DNA of 64,000 bases from Symbiodinium natans. Its lineage: Eukaryota; Sar; Dinophyceae; Suessiales; Symbiodiniaceae. The stretch spans positions 248,001 through 312,000 of the forward strand of contig CAJNDS010002188.1 of the NCBI GenBank assembly GCA_905221605.1, written 5' to 3'. A program made the position numbers and the translations under genes. The notes beneath the pieces are model-generated. The model saw only the letters and a program-made list of their open reading frames with translations, made no database searches and was not told where the DNA came from. Below are positions 10,571 to 25,262 of this stretch, one piece after another (positions within the stretch are counted from its first letter, which is position 1; the number at the start of each line of letters is the position of its first letter).

Positions 10571-12275
10571 CAGGGCTCTCCTCCTCGCGCATGTGCATGT
10601 GCTCGTAATATCGGTCGGTGTTGATGCCCTGGAGATTGTTCGGGAAGCGCAGCTCGAACCATCCATCGATCTCCTGCCGCTGAGGGCTCACAGGCTCTAT
10701 GGCTAATGATGTGGATTCTGTCATGTAACAGTCTATAATCGGTAATACTGTTGCATATATATATATGTATATATATATACGAGTATACAGAAATATATGA
10801 ACCATATGATGAGAATAAGAAAATATACCACTGGCATGAAGATATATAAATATTCGTATGCTCGAATAATATGCAAACTATACTGTTAATATACCAATAC
10901 TTCTAAAATAGGATTCTTGTAATATGCTACTGAGCACTCTAGATTTTATACTAGCAGTATAAGAAAATGATGACAATATCAACCTACTAAGAATACCAAT
11001 ATAACAGTATCAATATATGCTACGGAACACTCTACGCTCTACTCCTGGTTCTTAGTCGGGAGTATATACGAAGGGCAGCATTACCCTTTTTTAACCCTTC
11101 AGGGTGGGATGCTATAGGGTACCTCTTTCCCTGGTTCGTAGTACCTATATACAAAATATATATATATATATATATACAATATATATACATATATATATAT
11201 ATATGCCTTTAACGGATTGTATAGGGTACCTCATTCCCTCATTCCCTACTACGAAGCCAGTCAGTCTACGCTCGCCTAAACCCTAAACCCTATACCTTAT
11301 AAACCCTAAACCCTAAACTCTAAACCCTAAACCCTAAACCCTAAACCCTCCTCGTCGAATGGAATGTCCGCGATGCAAAACTCCACGAATCCGATGGCAT
11401 CCTCAAGGTTGGAGCCCGGCTCGCCATCCAAGTCAAAGACGGCCACGCGGATCATGCCTTGAGTTTAGGGTTTAGGGTTTAGGGTTTAGGGTTTAGGGTG
11501 TAGGGTTTAGGGTTTAGGGTTTGGGGTTTGGGGTTTGGGGTTTGGGGTTTAGGGTTTAGGGTTTAGGGTAGGTTGAGGGTCTTTCTTCGCTCCCGCAGAC
11601 TTGATGGTTACCCTCTGAAACATATTTTGGAACATAATCTTCTTCAACCCACTTCAAATTCAAAGGGGACATTTAAAAAAACAACCCAAGGGCGGACCTA
11701 GATGTTTTCGGGTTTAGGGTAGGTTGAGGGTCTTTCTTCGCTCCCGCAGACTTGATGGTTACCCTCTGAAACATATTTTGGAACATAATCTTCTTCAACC
11801 CACTTCAAATTCAAAGGGGACATTTAAAAAAAAAATCCCAAGGGCGGACCTAGATGTTTTCGGGTTTAGGGTAGGTTGAGGGTCTTTCTTCGCTCCCGCA
11901 GACTTGATGGTTACCCTCTGAAACATATTTTGGAACATCATCTTCTTCAACCCACTTCAAATTCAAAGGGGACATCAAAAAAAAAATCCCAAGGGCGGAC
12001 CTAGATGTTTTCGGGTTTAGGGTAGGTTGAGGGTCTTTCTTCGCTCCCGCAGACTTGATGGTTACCCTCTGAAACATATTTTGGAACATCATCTTCTTCA
12101 ACCCACTTCAAATTCAAAGGGGACATTTAAAAGAAATCCCAAGGGCGGACCTAGATGCTGAGATCTGCAACGATGTCGAAGGACTGTGGATCGTTCCATT
12201 GTGGGGAGCGGTTGTTGTTGATGGAATGTGTGGAGTACTTGAAAGTATCGTCTACAAAGACCTTCACGAAGCCAT
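10571..12275 (-). CDS. C2-domain protein (partial)
   Basis: Three exons assemble a C2 domain. Exon 12275-12159 (after acceptor ACCAG) reads GFVKVFVDDTFKYSTHSINN, then RSPQWNDPQSFDIVADLS: the strand, loop and PxWND pattern of C2 domains. Exon 11457-11351 reads MIRVAVFDLDGEPGSNLEDA, then IGFVEFCIADIPFDE, with the typical D-x-D calcium/phospholipid loop. Exon 10673 to about 10571 begins EIDGWFELRFPN, the closing W..L strand. The splices keep frame: CTCA|GCATC...CAAG|GCATG (GC-AG, GCAT duplicated) and GACGAG|GAGGG...GGCAG|GAGATC (GA-AG, GAG duplicated). C2 domains usually bind membranes in a calcium-dependent way; whether this one does is unknown. Likely earlier exons lie at 12722-12802 and 12890-12985; the 3' end is not resolved. 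Confidence 0.75.
10757..10790 (+). repeat. (TA)n-rich microsatellite
   Basis: Imperfect TATATATG/TATATAC runs inside the C2 gene's intron. Similar runs occur at 11156-11206, 13730-13800, 18045-18105, 20018-20075, 26600-26672 and 48620-48740. No gene is visible in the AT-rich stretch 10790-11040. Confidence 0.85.
11045..11260. mobile_element. F3 TIR element, expanded
   Basis: Starts CTGGTTCTTAGTCGGG and ends CCCTACTACGAAGCCAG. It contains an inner duplicate GGTACCTCTTTCCCTGGTTC and a TA-rich insertion. It lies within an intron of the C2-domain gene. It may be two nested copies. Confidence 0.6.
11458..12158 (-). repeat. Intron with a 4-copy 148-bp tandem repeat and telomere-like arrays
   Basis: A 701-nt intron of the C2 gene. 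About 11570-12145 holds four near-identical units of roughly 148 bp, each containing GGTTGAGGGTCTTTCTTCGC, an A-run and GGGTTTAGGGTA. The left end (11463-11567) is a TTTAGGG array with TTTGGGG variants. The whole block lies between GC donor and AG acceptor, so an ORF read through two units (minus, 12101-11850) is intronic. Confidence 0.75.
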
Positions 12276-12627
12276 CTGGTTCATCGCCTCAGGACACTGG
12301 CAAGGATCATCATGCGCCCAGGGTGCTGCACATGACAACGGTCGAGCATAAGGACCCTTAAAGACATGAGACCCTGCAGATTTGCTGAAAACTGTGGCCG
12401 GACGCCAGCTTGGGGGCGTCACATGAGGTGAAACTGGCAGCTGCTTGTAAGGTTTCATTGAGGCTGTTCGGGACATGTATGTGAAGCCCGTCAGCAAATC
12501 GCATGAGCAGGTGAGCAGGCTAGGCAAGAGGAGCCCATCCATGTGAGGAGACTTCAATCTCATCTACCCCTTGTGTCAGACGTCTGCAAGTAACCCTGCT
12601 TGGTGTGGCATCCGACACCCGATGTTT

Positions 12628-12720
12628 AACAACCCTAAACCCTAAACCCTAAACCCTAAACCCTAAACCCTAAACCCTCAACCCTAAACCCTAAACCCTA
12701 AACCCTAAACCCTAAACCCA
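12628..12720 (+). repeat. Telomere-like array (CCCTAAA)n
   Basis: About 13 units, one CCCTCAA variant. Probable intron body between the minus-strand exon at 12722-12802 and the C2 exon. Confidence 0.9.
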
Positions 12721-12721
12721 A

Positions 12722-12802
12722 CTCAGACGGCTCCAAGGCACCTGTGTACGACTCAAAGCTGCTTGTGATGGACGGAATCAACTTCCTCGCCTCAACGATG
12801 TC
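12722..12802 (-). CDS. Probable exon upstream of the C2 domain
   Basis: After acceptor TTGCAAG the minus strand reads DIVEARKLIPSITSSFESYT, then GALEPSE, ending at the telomere-like array. An amphipathic, clearly codon-biased segment. Position and strand suggest it belongs to the C2-domain gene; the linking splice is not shown. Confidence 0.5.
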
Positions 12803-12889
12803 CTTGCAACAAAGGCTCGGCCATCTGGGCTGGGTTTAGGGTTTAGGGTTTAGGGTCTAGGGTTTAGGGTTGAGGGTTTCGGGTTTAGG

Positions 12890-12985
12890 CGCAGGCTAGG
12901 CACCCAGCTTTTTGAACGCTGCGTGCGCACCAAGTTTCAATGTCGAGCTTTGCAAAGCCGCTTAGGGTGTAGTATGCCTTGGCGA
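12890..12985 (-). CDS. Probable exon, unknown (perhaps the C2 gene)
   Basis: After acceptor GAGCAG the minus strand reads AKAYYTLSGFAKLDIETWCA, then RSVQKAGCLA, ending at a telomere-like array. Convincing coding composition. It follows the stop of the preceding gene at 13117 by about 130 nt, so it may be an early exon of the C2-domain gene. Confidence 0.5.
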
Positions 12986-13116
12986 CTGCTCACGGTGGTC
13001 CGGCTGCAACTTTACGCAACAGTCGTTGTGAACACATCAAACAAGTTCGAACAAACAAACCGTAAACCCTAGACCCTAACCCCTAAACCCTAAACCCTAA
13101 ACCGCCAATCGCACCA

Positions 13117-13204
13117 TCAAGCTGCCTGATCTGGCCTGGTCATGCATCGCCACTTGTATGTCTCAAAGTCCTGGAAGAATGCCCGGAACTTACGGCTGTC
13201 GGGT
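13117..13204 (-). CDS. C-terminal exon, unknown protein
   Basis: An 88-nt exon after acceptor GCAACAG reads PDSRKFRAFFQDFETYKWRC, then MTRPDQAA and TGA at 13119-13117. The length is one base plus 29 codons. Family unknown. Upstream exons of the same gene are probably among those at 13.5-14.1 kb. Confidence 0.55.
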
Positions 13205-13489
13205 CTGTTGCAGCTGTTTGCTGCATGCACACAAAAACAAAACATGTCCCTGTCCTCTCCCTGTGTGATCTGGTTCAGGATTCTTTGTGTCTCCTGCTCG
13301 GCATGTCACAACGTCGGATCATCTGTGAATGTGCAACAAGTCGCGGTTTCCTGAAGGACTCCCACACAGCGAGTCCTTAAAAGCACAAACTAAAACCTCC
13401 CCCCCCCCCCCCCCCCCAAAAAAGTCCCTAAACCCTAAACCCTTTAACCTTTAAATCCTAAACTCTAACCCCCCCTCCCCCTCAGAAAG

Positions 13490-13588
13490 TGACAGGTTCC
13501 TACAAACACCTTGGGGCTCCTTGTTGCCCGTCTTGGATTGGACTTGATGCTCGGACTTAACCAAGACGGGCCGGTCTGAGGCACCCTC
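13490..13588 (-). CDS. Probable exon, unknown protein
   Basis: After acceptor TTGCAG (in CTCCTGCAAC on the plus strand) the minus strand reads EGASDRPVLVKSEHQVQSKT, then GNKEPQGVCRN. Hydrophilic. The downstream boundary is unclear. A C-run lies 3' of it at 13398-13417. Confidence 0.4.
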
Positions 13589-13874
13589 CTGCAACATCCA
13601 TGTGCTGAAGATATACCATAATATATGATAATCTATAGCCATCTACAAGAACATCTAATCATATTCTAAAATATACAATAATACACATTTTGGAGAATAT
13701 CACAAATACTATACATATATCAAAATACATATATATATATATATAGAGAGAGATATATAAATATAGATATAGATACAGATAGATATATATATATATATAC
13801 CTAAACATACATAGCGATAGCTAACAATGCAATGCGCTGAAGTCTGCACCAAGCTCAGGGCAGATGATCAGGAA

Positions 13875-13931
13875 CTATGCCCCCGGCAGCCCTGCCTCCA
13901 TCAGGCCCGCGGTTTCTTCTGACTTCGAGGC
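13875..13931 (-). CDS. C-terminal exon, unknown protein
   Basis: A 57-nt exon with a clean CCTTGCAG acceptor reads ASKSEETAGLMEAGLPGA and stops at TAG (13877-13875). It is preceded on the minus strand by a telomere-like array (13936-14000), a likely intron body. Ends a gene whose earlier exons may include 13992-14113. Confidence 0.5.
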   Translation of the reverse strand, partial: ASKSEETAGLMEAGLPGA

Positions 13932-13991
13932 CTGCAAGGGGTTTAGGGTTTAGGGTTTAGGGTTTAGGGTTAAGAGTTAAGGGTTTAGGGT

Positions 13992-14113
13992 TTAGGATTT
14001 GCGTCTCGAAGGGCAGGACCCTGTGCCTCTTTCATCAGAGGCCTGACCGACTCCTCCTTGCTGTTGCCGCCTCAAAACACGTGCGCCAACGGACTGCTCT
14101 TGCTTCAACTGTC
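13992..14113 (-). CDS. Probable exon, unknown protein
   Basis: After acceptor TTGCCAG the minus strand reads QLKQEQSVGARVLRRQQQGG, then DERGTGSCPSRRKS up to TAA at 13994-13992. The apparent stop abuts the telomere-like array, so it may be read-through into an intron. Gln/Arg-rich and disordered-looking. Confidence 0.45.
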
Positions 14114-14448
14114 CTGGCAAGCTACACCGCATCACAAGCAAGATGGCACTCGATGGCATTTACACAGTACTCGTTGTCCCTCTACTGGCTATTCTTGATA
14201 CGTTCCAGGAATTGCAAATTCAAACAATCAGTCGAATCGTGTTACCGAAACTATTAATTCGCGGCTCAACAAGATATACTTCAGAACTAAACAATGACAC
14301 AATACACACGAAGGGAACGACAACCAGAACGCAGCGCAACTGGGAGCCCTGCAGCCCATGTTGGATCGCGCCGGAGTCTTTTCAACAGTGCGCTCGATCT
14401 GTCTGAACTGCTCCAGAGCCGAGACACTCGTCAGGCGCGGTCTACCCG

Positions 14449-14556
14449 AAACCCCTAAACCCTAAACCCTAAACCGTAAACCGTAAACCCCTAAACCCCA
14501 AACCCTAAAGCCTAAACCCCTAAACCCTAAACCCTATACCCCAAACCCTAAAGCCT
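14449..14556 (+). repeat. Degenerate telomere-like array
   Basis: CCCTAAA, CCCCTAAA and CCGTAAA units mixed. It is followed by C-rich and G-rich tracts (14660-14870) without a supportable gene. Confidence 0.8.
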
Positions 14557-15237
14557 AGACTGCGGATGCCAAACTGTAGGGTGGCAACTTGTACTCGCAG
14601 ACTCGCACAAGGCAGTCAAGGCAGATGACTGGAGTCAAGGAGTCAAAGAGTACCCCGTCTAATTGCCCCCGATTCCCCCCCACCCCATTGGTCCCATTAC
14701 CTTCTAGCCCCCCCCATTTCCCCCTATTACCCGTTCTTTCCCCCCCCCTTTTTTGTCTAAATTGGTCTTCCCTTCCTAACGTGTCAGCTTTCGCGGTGAA
14801 GGCCTTTCTGGGTTCAGGTTGGGCCTTTTTATTTGGGTGGGGGGGGGGGGGGGGGGGGGGGGGGGGATTTGGGCTGCAGGTTTGGCTTCTCAAGACCAAG
14901 CAAATTAGGTGGGCAAGGACCAGGATCAGAGTTTAGGGTTTAGGGTTTAGGGTTTAGGGTTTAGGCCCTGATCAAACCATTGCGCAGCCCCCAGGATCCT
15001 AAATCCAGAGTCGGGTCCACGGTCAAAAAACAAGGCGTAAAGCCTCACTTACAAAATAGGTTTTTGACAGGCCCGCAATTTATATCAACAAAAACAACCC
15101 GGCCCTCCTATACCCTAGCCCAACAAAGGTTAACCTTCTTGTTGTCGCAATAGGCGGATATATACATATAACCACAAAGGCTAATTGTTAACTACCCAGC
15201 CCCTGCGTATAGAACCCTTCTACCCACAGCGTCATAA

Positions 15238-15420
15238 CAATAAGCATAATGATAATAATGATGATAGTAATAATATGTAATAATCATAATAATAACAGTA
15301 ATGGTAATAATCGTATAATATGTAATATAGATGTAATAATAATAGTAGTAATAATGTAATAATAATAAAAAGAAAAATAATAATAATCATAATACTAATA
15401 ATAATAATAACGGTAGTGCT
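15238..15420 (+). repeat. AT-rich trinucleotide-like repeat (ATA/TAA)n
   Basis: Imperfect AATAATAAT/GATAATAAT units. Low-complexity; apparent ORFs here are all Ile/Leu/Tyr runs and are not real. Confidence 0.85.
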
Positions 15421-15689
15421 AAGCGCCACACTTCGGCATCCTCCTCCTCCATGGAACGTCGCGGAGCGCCCAACAGCGCATCGCCACGTGCCCATCTCGG
15501 AGCGGTCGGGGCTCTGTTTTTTTTTTTTTTTTTTTTGGGGGGGGGGGTCTTTGGGGTTTTAGGGTTTTTATGGTTTTAGGGTTTTTATGGTTTTAGGGTT
15601 TAGGGTTTTAGGGTTCAACTAGGGTTTAGAGTTGGGGTGGGGCTCTGCCATCATGTTGCAGGCCTCTACTGTGACAGAGATTCTCACCG

Positions 15690-16205
15690 GTATCGGGGCT
15701 TGCAACAGAAACTGTCACGGAAATGAGCGGAGCTGTTACGGATGTGTCGCGGAGCTGTAACGGAGCCGTATCGGAAGGCTGCAACGGAGCCGTAGCAGAA
15801 GCAGCAACTTGATAACGGACCTGTAGCACTGCAAGGGAGCTGTAGAACTGAGCTGTAACGGGAGCTGTAACGGAGGTGCAACGGAAGCTGTAACGGAGCT
15901 GTAACGGAGGTGCATCGGAGCTGTAACGGAAGCTGTAACGGAAGCTGTAACGGAGCTGTAACGGAAGCTGTAACGGAGCTGTAACGGAGGTGCAGCGGAG
16001 CTGTAGCGGAGCTGTAATGGAGCTGTAACGGAGCTGTAACGGATTAAGCTGTAAAGGAGCTGTAACGGAGGTGCATCGGAGCTGTAACGGAGCTGCAACG
16101 GAACGGTACCGGAAGCTGTAACGGAGCTGTAACGGAGCTCTAGCGGAAGCTGTGACGGAGCTGTAACGGAGGTGCAACGGAGCTGTAACGGTAACGGGCT
16201 GTAAC
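15690..16205 (-). repeat. Minisatellite, 11-12 bp unit (GTTACAGCTCC)n
   Basis: Roughly 40 units of GGAGCTGTAAC (plus strand) with GGAAGCTGTAAC and GGAGGTGCAAC variants. All minus-strand frames stay largely open. It follows the coding exon at 16210-16352, so its first part could be translated, but translation is not shown. Confidence 0.85.
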
Positions 16206-16209
16206 GGAG

Positions 16210-16352
16210 GACCCACAGTTGGTGGCGCAAATCCCATGGCAAATGATGGCAGAGCCCACCCCCAAGTTTAGAGGGGACTCTCGGGGCCAGGAGAGGGGCT
16301 CTGCAAACTCCAGGGGGTCTCGCAGGGCTTCAAGGAGCTGCTTTGTGTGTTC
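16210..16352 (-). CDS. Probable exon running toward a minisatellite
   Basis: After acceptor CTGCCACAG the minus strand reads EHTKQLLEALRDPLEFAEPL, then SWPRESPLNLGVGSAIICHG. An amphipathic helix and a strong coding signal. The frame stays open into the GTTACAGCTCC minisatellite at 15690-16205. The donor is not found. Confidence 0.5.
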
Positions 16353-16610
16353 CTGTGGCAGATGGCGGAAGGTTCAGGCTTCTGAGTCTCAACTATAGGG
16401 CCGAAAGTTTAGATGTGTTGAGTTTAGGGTTCCGAATCTGACCCTCACACCCGGCAAGGCAAGATATGGCAAGATGTGCCCGGAGGTGTATTGGCACGCC
16501 GTTTTGGCTTAGGACGCACCTGGCACCTTGTGTGGGTTCGGCCGTGTCTGCGTGCGGCAAACCTAAATAGCAACATCCTAAACCCTCTTGGAACCCTGAA
16601 CCTAAAATTC

Positions 16611-16823
16611 CTAAACGCTTCTTGTGCAACAGGCCCGTGAGCAATCCGCCTGCAAGTTAACTAGGGCAAGCTCTGCAAGTGTTAAAGCAATCCACGCAGG
16701 CGACGTGCAACGTCCGAAGACACGAGCTGATGCGAAAGGATTTTGCCGAAATCTCTGAAGAGACTTGGACGCAAGGTTGAAGAGGCACAACAACTGAATC
16801 ATGGAGCCACCCGAGAGACTCAA
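16611..16823 (-). CDS. Probable exon, unknown protein
   Basis: The minus strand reads MIQLLCLFNLASKSLQRFRQ, then FASARVFGRCTSPAWIALTL and AELALVNLQADCSRACCTRS. Plausible coding composition with a leading hydrophobic stretch. Boundaries unresolved. Confidence 0.4.
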   Translation of the reverse strand: MSLSGGSMIQLLCLFNLASKSLQRFRQNPFASARVFGRCTSPAWIALTLAELALVNLQADCSRACCTRSV

Positions 16824-16899
16824 GCCCCCAAATTATGTTGCTGCACAGAGGCATCAGGCATGCCCGTGCGTTGAACACCTGAATTGCCATGCCTCACCC

Positions 16900-17727
<828 letters not shown>

Positions 17728-17813
17728 TCTATAAGCCCTAAACCCCAAACTGCTTAAACCCTAAGCCCTAAACCCTTTTTGAAACCGGACTTGACGATGA
17801 TTGCTGCCGACCC

Positions 17814-17880
17814 AAAGACCCTAAACCCTAAACCCTAAACCCCAAACCCTAAACCCTAAACCCTAAACCCCAACCCTACA
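17814..17880 (+). repeat. Telomere-like array (CCCTAAA)n
   Basis: About nine units with CCCCAAA variants. On the coding strand it begins right after the exon at 17886-17934 and its GTGGGTGTAGGG donor region. Confidence 0.9.
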
Positions 17881-17885
17881 CCCAC

Positions 17886-17934
17886 CTCCTCGCCACACTG
17901 AGAGGCTGACATTTGCCACCCACGCCTTCTGGGC
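17886..17934 (-). CDS. Microexon, unknown protein
   Basis: A 49-nt minus-strand exon between acceptor TTTTCAG and donor GAG|GTGGGTG reads AQKAWVANVSLSVWRG. Short but with good splice sites on both sides. No family can be assigned. Confidence 0.4.
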
Positions 17935-18072
17935 CTGAAAATTTCGGCTCAGAAGTCGGCGGAGCTTGGGGGTTGGGTTTCGACTCGAACTCCCTGACCG
18001 GGTTGTCAAGTATAGCAGACAAGCATCCAGGTATACGAGTATTCACATATATATAGGAGTATATACATTATA

Positions 18073-18105
<33 letters not shown>

Positions 18106-18249
18106 CCAGGGTTCCTGTTTTAGCTTGCGTTTCTCACTCGACGGGGCTGGCCGGCGCGAGTATGCTATTCTGCAGCTGACTTCAACTCGCAGGACGAAGG
18201 CCGTGCCAAAGCAGAGGCGAGCAATTTTTGTCCGTACGACAGCGTTTTC

Positions 18250-18555
18250 TCATGGGAGACAGCTTGGCTGAATTCCCGAGATGAGTCGAAGCCTAGAAGG
18301 CCACTCACGAACGGCGGAGTTTAAATGTGCTAGCTGCGATCTCCGATCCCAGCATGGCAACCCAGTCGCCCGGTGACAGCAACGTCGGCTACAGTACAAA
18401 TTGGTCCAAGTGCTCACAAAGTTCCCATATTCGCGGAAAAGTGGCGCGGGCCAAATGCAGCGGAGTATGCCTACGGGACACGCGCTACCAGCAGTTGTAC
18501 ATGCTCTCTCCTTGGCAAGGGCACAACATGGAGTAACATGACTCTCCATATCCAA
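18250..18555 (-). CDS. Possible coding region, unknown
   Basis: A 101-codon minus-strand open frame includes PLFREYGNFVSTWTNLYCSR and EWPSRLRLISGIQPS. An opposite-strand frame is also open. Weak support only. Confidence 0.2.
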   Translation of the reverse strand: MDMESHVTPCCALAKERACTTAGSACPVGILRCIWPAPLFREYGNFVSTWTNLYCSRRCCHRATGLPCWDRRSQLAHLNSAVREWPSRLRLISGIQPSCLP

Positions 18556-18822
18556 TATCTTCCAGTTTAGAATGTAACGAAGACAGCTGTGCTTATATCA
18601 GAAAGTCCAAGGAGTTGGGGCCTTGCACTGTTTTGCGGGAAGATGGCATCATGAGGGTAGCGCGGCCCCTTCGCCTTGATTGTTTGAGGCGCTGATGACC
18701 GTAAATTAGGAGGCGCTGATGACTCTGACTTGAGAAACTGCCATAACATCCTGAGAAGAAGGCAAAGGAGCTGCAAGAATTGGCCCGCCGGACCGCGCAG
18801 AAGCTTTATCTGCAACGGCCTC

Positions 18823-22875
<4,053 letters not shown>

Positions 22876-23303
22876 GGCTTGCACTGCGTCTAACCCGAAC
22901 TCCTGGAGTTCAGAAGTTTAGACTTACCAGACGAAGATGCCACACAACACAGTGGACAGTTATGGGAGAGAATTTATGCAGATGCCGATTCTATTCCACG
23001 GGCGGTCCTGCAAGGTTTTTTTGACAATTCTTCGCAGTCTTGAGAACAAACGGCGAGCCACCAGGAGTCTCAAGCTTGGACTGTTTGACAATCAGATAAT
23101 GGCGCAACAGGTACTTCGTATTACAAAATACAATGAAGTAACAGTAAAGCCACACGATAACATCAACGATGTAACAGTTTAGCAAATTAGTATACGCAGT
23201 TTTGCCAAAATAGGTGTAGAATAGTATACGAACAGTGATACCGACATGAAGTAACAGTCTAGAAATACAAGACTATAACATGGTATAGTTAGTATACATA
23301 AGT

Positions 23304-23419
23304 TGGGATGTTCCCCCTTATACTAGCACTACTAGCCCTTTATAGGGGATTATCGTCCCCCCCCCCCCCCCCATGATAATCCCTATATCAGGACTGTCAG
23401 TCTAAGGGGGAACATCCCA
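23304..23419. mobile_element. F2 TIR element, best copy
   Basis: A perfect 17-bp terminal inverted repeat, TGGGATGTTCCCCCTTA / TAAGGGGGAACATCCCA, around an inner inverted pair CTTTATAGGGGATTATCG / CATGATAATCCCTATATC and a 17-C loop. No coding capacity. Located just downstream of the minus-strand stop at 23430, in the ATPase 5' intergenic region. Confidence 0.85.
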
Positions 23420-23429
23420 CATCATGTAG

Positions 23430-23540
23430 TCACGCTGAGACTGCAGCTGGGCGCCAGGCACGTGCCTGCTCAACTCCACCGGTCGCCACATGTGCGATCC
23501 CCGAAGGACCAAATGCCACCTCAGCTTCGGGCTTTGGCTT
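23430..23540 (-). CDS. C-terminal exon, unknown protein
   Basis: The minus strand reads LKPKPEAEVAFGPSGIAHVA, then TGGVEQARAWRPAAVSA, with TGA at 23432-23430. It follows a TTTAGGG/TTCAGGG array (23546-23600) that would be its upstream intron. It ends the gene preceding the ATPase; about 555 nt separate its stop from the ATPase ATG. Confidence 0.55.
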   Translation of the reverse strand, partial: KPKPEAEVAFGPSGIAHVATGGVEQARAWRPAAVSA

Positions 23541-23868
23541 CAGGGTTTAGGGTTTAGGGTTTAGGGTTCAGTGTTCAGGGTTTAGGGGGGTTTGGGGTTT
23601 GTTTGCTTTTCTCACCCGTGCCGTATGCGTTTACGGAGTAGAGAAGAGATTGTACAGTAGCCCAAGCTCAGGTTGGCACCTGGGGATATGTTTGTGGGCT
23701 TGATCAGGGCTGCTTACCGAAGGATAATGTAAACAGACTCGGGGTTTGGTGTTGAGGGTTTAGGGCAGGGTTTAGGGTTTAGGGGTTTTTGGGGTTTAGA
23801 GTTTCTTGCTTGGGGTTTGAGGTTGCTGCTGACACCTGAAAGTCTTACCGATGCTTGGTTTGGACCCT

Positions 23869-24103
23869 ACTTGTCCCTAAACGACATGAAGCTCCACAAC
23901 CTATGGCACAGGTTTGGGCTGAGGCCAAACTGAGCCATTGTCGGCTCAGGCACCGGCTCGGTTCGATTTGCGAGGAATCTGGGAATCCATCCCGTCATCT
24001 CTTTGAGGTTGATGTTGTGAACCTTTGGCACAGCTCCAGTCGCAGACACTGCTCTCAGGGCAGTGCAAGAGTATGGATGAAGGATGCAGGACCAAAACAC
24101 CAA
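23869..24103 (-). CDS. Probable exon, unknown protein
   Basis: The minus strand reads AVPKVHNINLKEMTGWIPRF, then LANRTEPVPEPTMAQFGLSP and NLCHRLWSFMSFRDK, ending TAG beside 23870. Good coding composition. Another short open segment at about 24180-24260 (FDVITHLQAHKFVSDALWFI) may precede it in the same gene. Family unknown. Confidence 0.45.
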
Positions 24104-24566
24104 CTAAGCTGGTGGCAGCAATCCACTTCAAATCGGGACAAGACCTTGGCAGCCGCAACTTAGCAGCGAGGACCAGATGAACCACAGGGCATCTGAAACG
24201 AACTTGTGAGCCTGCAAATGTGTGATGACGTCAAACTGCGGTTGCTTCTTCTGATCTGACCGCGGCTGAACTCTGGCAGGACTGCCTATGATCGCAGGCG
24301 ACAGAACGATTCCCGGCAGCTTCCGTCGGGCCCCGGCGTGAACAGCAAAGAAAACTCCGGCACGAAGGCCTGGACACAGTCTGAGTCTGCTTGTTACACA
24401 CAACTCATGCAGCCACTAAAAGGCAGCATCGCAACCCTTCAAAGTAGCAAAGTCAGTGTGCAGTGCACACATGTCAGCATGCCCTATACATGCAGGTGTG
24501 CTCGCACCAAGAAGCACCTAGCAAAGGCCATGTGCTGCACGAGAGGATCGTGGAGTCTTGGGGTTT

Positions 24567-24950
24567 AGGAGGTTTCGGGGGACCCACCTCGAGAGGGTCA
24601 ATGAAGGCAAACTGGATGCCCGGCTTCTCCATGCAGGGAGCTCGCCTCAAAAACGCTCAGGAAACATGCGCCCCGTGGCATCGTGCTCGAGAATATTTTG
24701 TGCACACGGGTGTGCGCGGTGCAGTCTCCAAATTCGCGCGTGCAAGCCTTCACACTTCCTGCGGAATTGCCTAGTAACTAGAGGTGGCTGCTTTGTGGCA
24801 GAGGCCGGAGAGTTTCCGGGCAAACATGGCAAGGGAGGATTGAAGCTGAGGCCCATGGCAACAAAGCCCCACTTGCCATCTCCTCCTGAAGAGTCGGAAA
24901 GGCTTTTCGAAAACAGCTCATCCATCATCACATTGACGCAAGGCTTCATG
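24567..24950 (-). CDS. Two probable exons, unknown protein
   Basis: Exon a (about 24950-24790) reads CVNVMMDELFSKSLSDSSGG, then KWGFVAMGLSFNPPLPCLPG. Exon b (about 24640-24591) reads CMEKPGIQFAFIDPLE and ends at a good donor CTCGAG|GTGGGT. Both are codon-biased. The splice between them is not resolved. Confidence 0.45.
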
Positions 24951-25104
24951 ACATAAGCATTGCACGCTCTGACTGGCCGTGAAAGGCACCTATGCGTAGA
25001 GATCTCTAAACCCTAAACCGGCGGAGGGTTTTTTTTTTGCAAAGGTGTGGCTCGGCCCTGTCCTCTTGCAAAGGTGTGGCTCGGTAACCCCCTTCCCCTC
25101 CACG

Positions 25105-25262
25105 TCCTACCCACCCCCCCCTCCACCCCCCCCACACCCCCCCCCACCCCCCCCCCACCCCCCCCCCCCCCCCCCACCCCCCCCACCCCCCCCCCCCCCC
25201 CCACCCCCCTCCCCACTCCCCCCCACCCCCCACTCTCACCACCCCGACTCCCTCCCCCTTAT
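25105..25262 (+). repeat. C-rich tract
   Basis: Nearly pure C with scattered A/T. Pro-rich ORFs on the plus strand and Gly-rich ORFs on the minus strand are low-complexity artefacts. Confidence 0.9.

Noticed and set aside
11850-12101. 83-codon minus-strand ORF spanning two 148-bp repeat units
   Set aside because: It lies inside an intron of the C2 gene, shown by the in-frame GC-AG splice across it.
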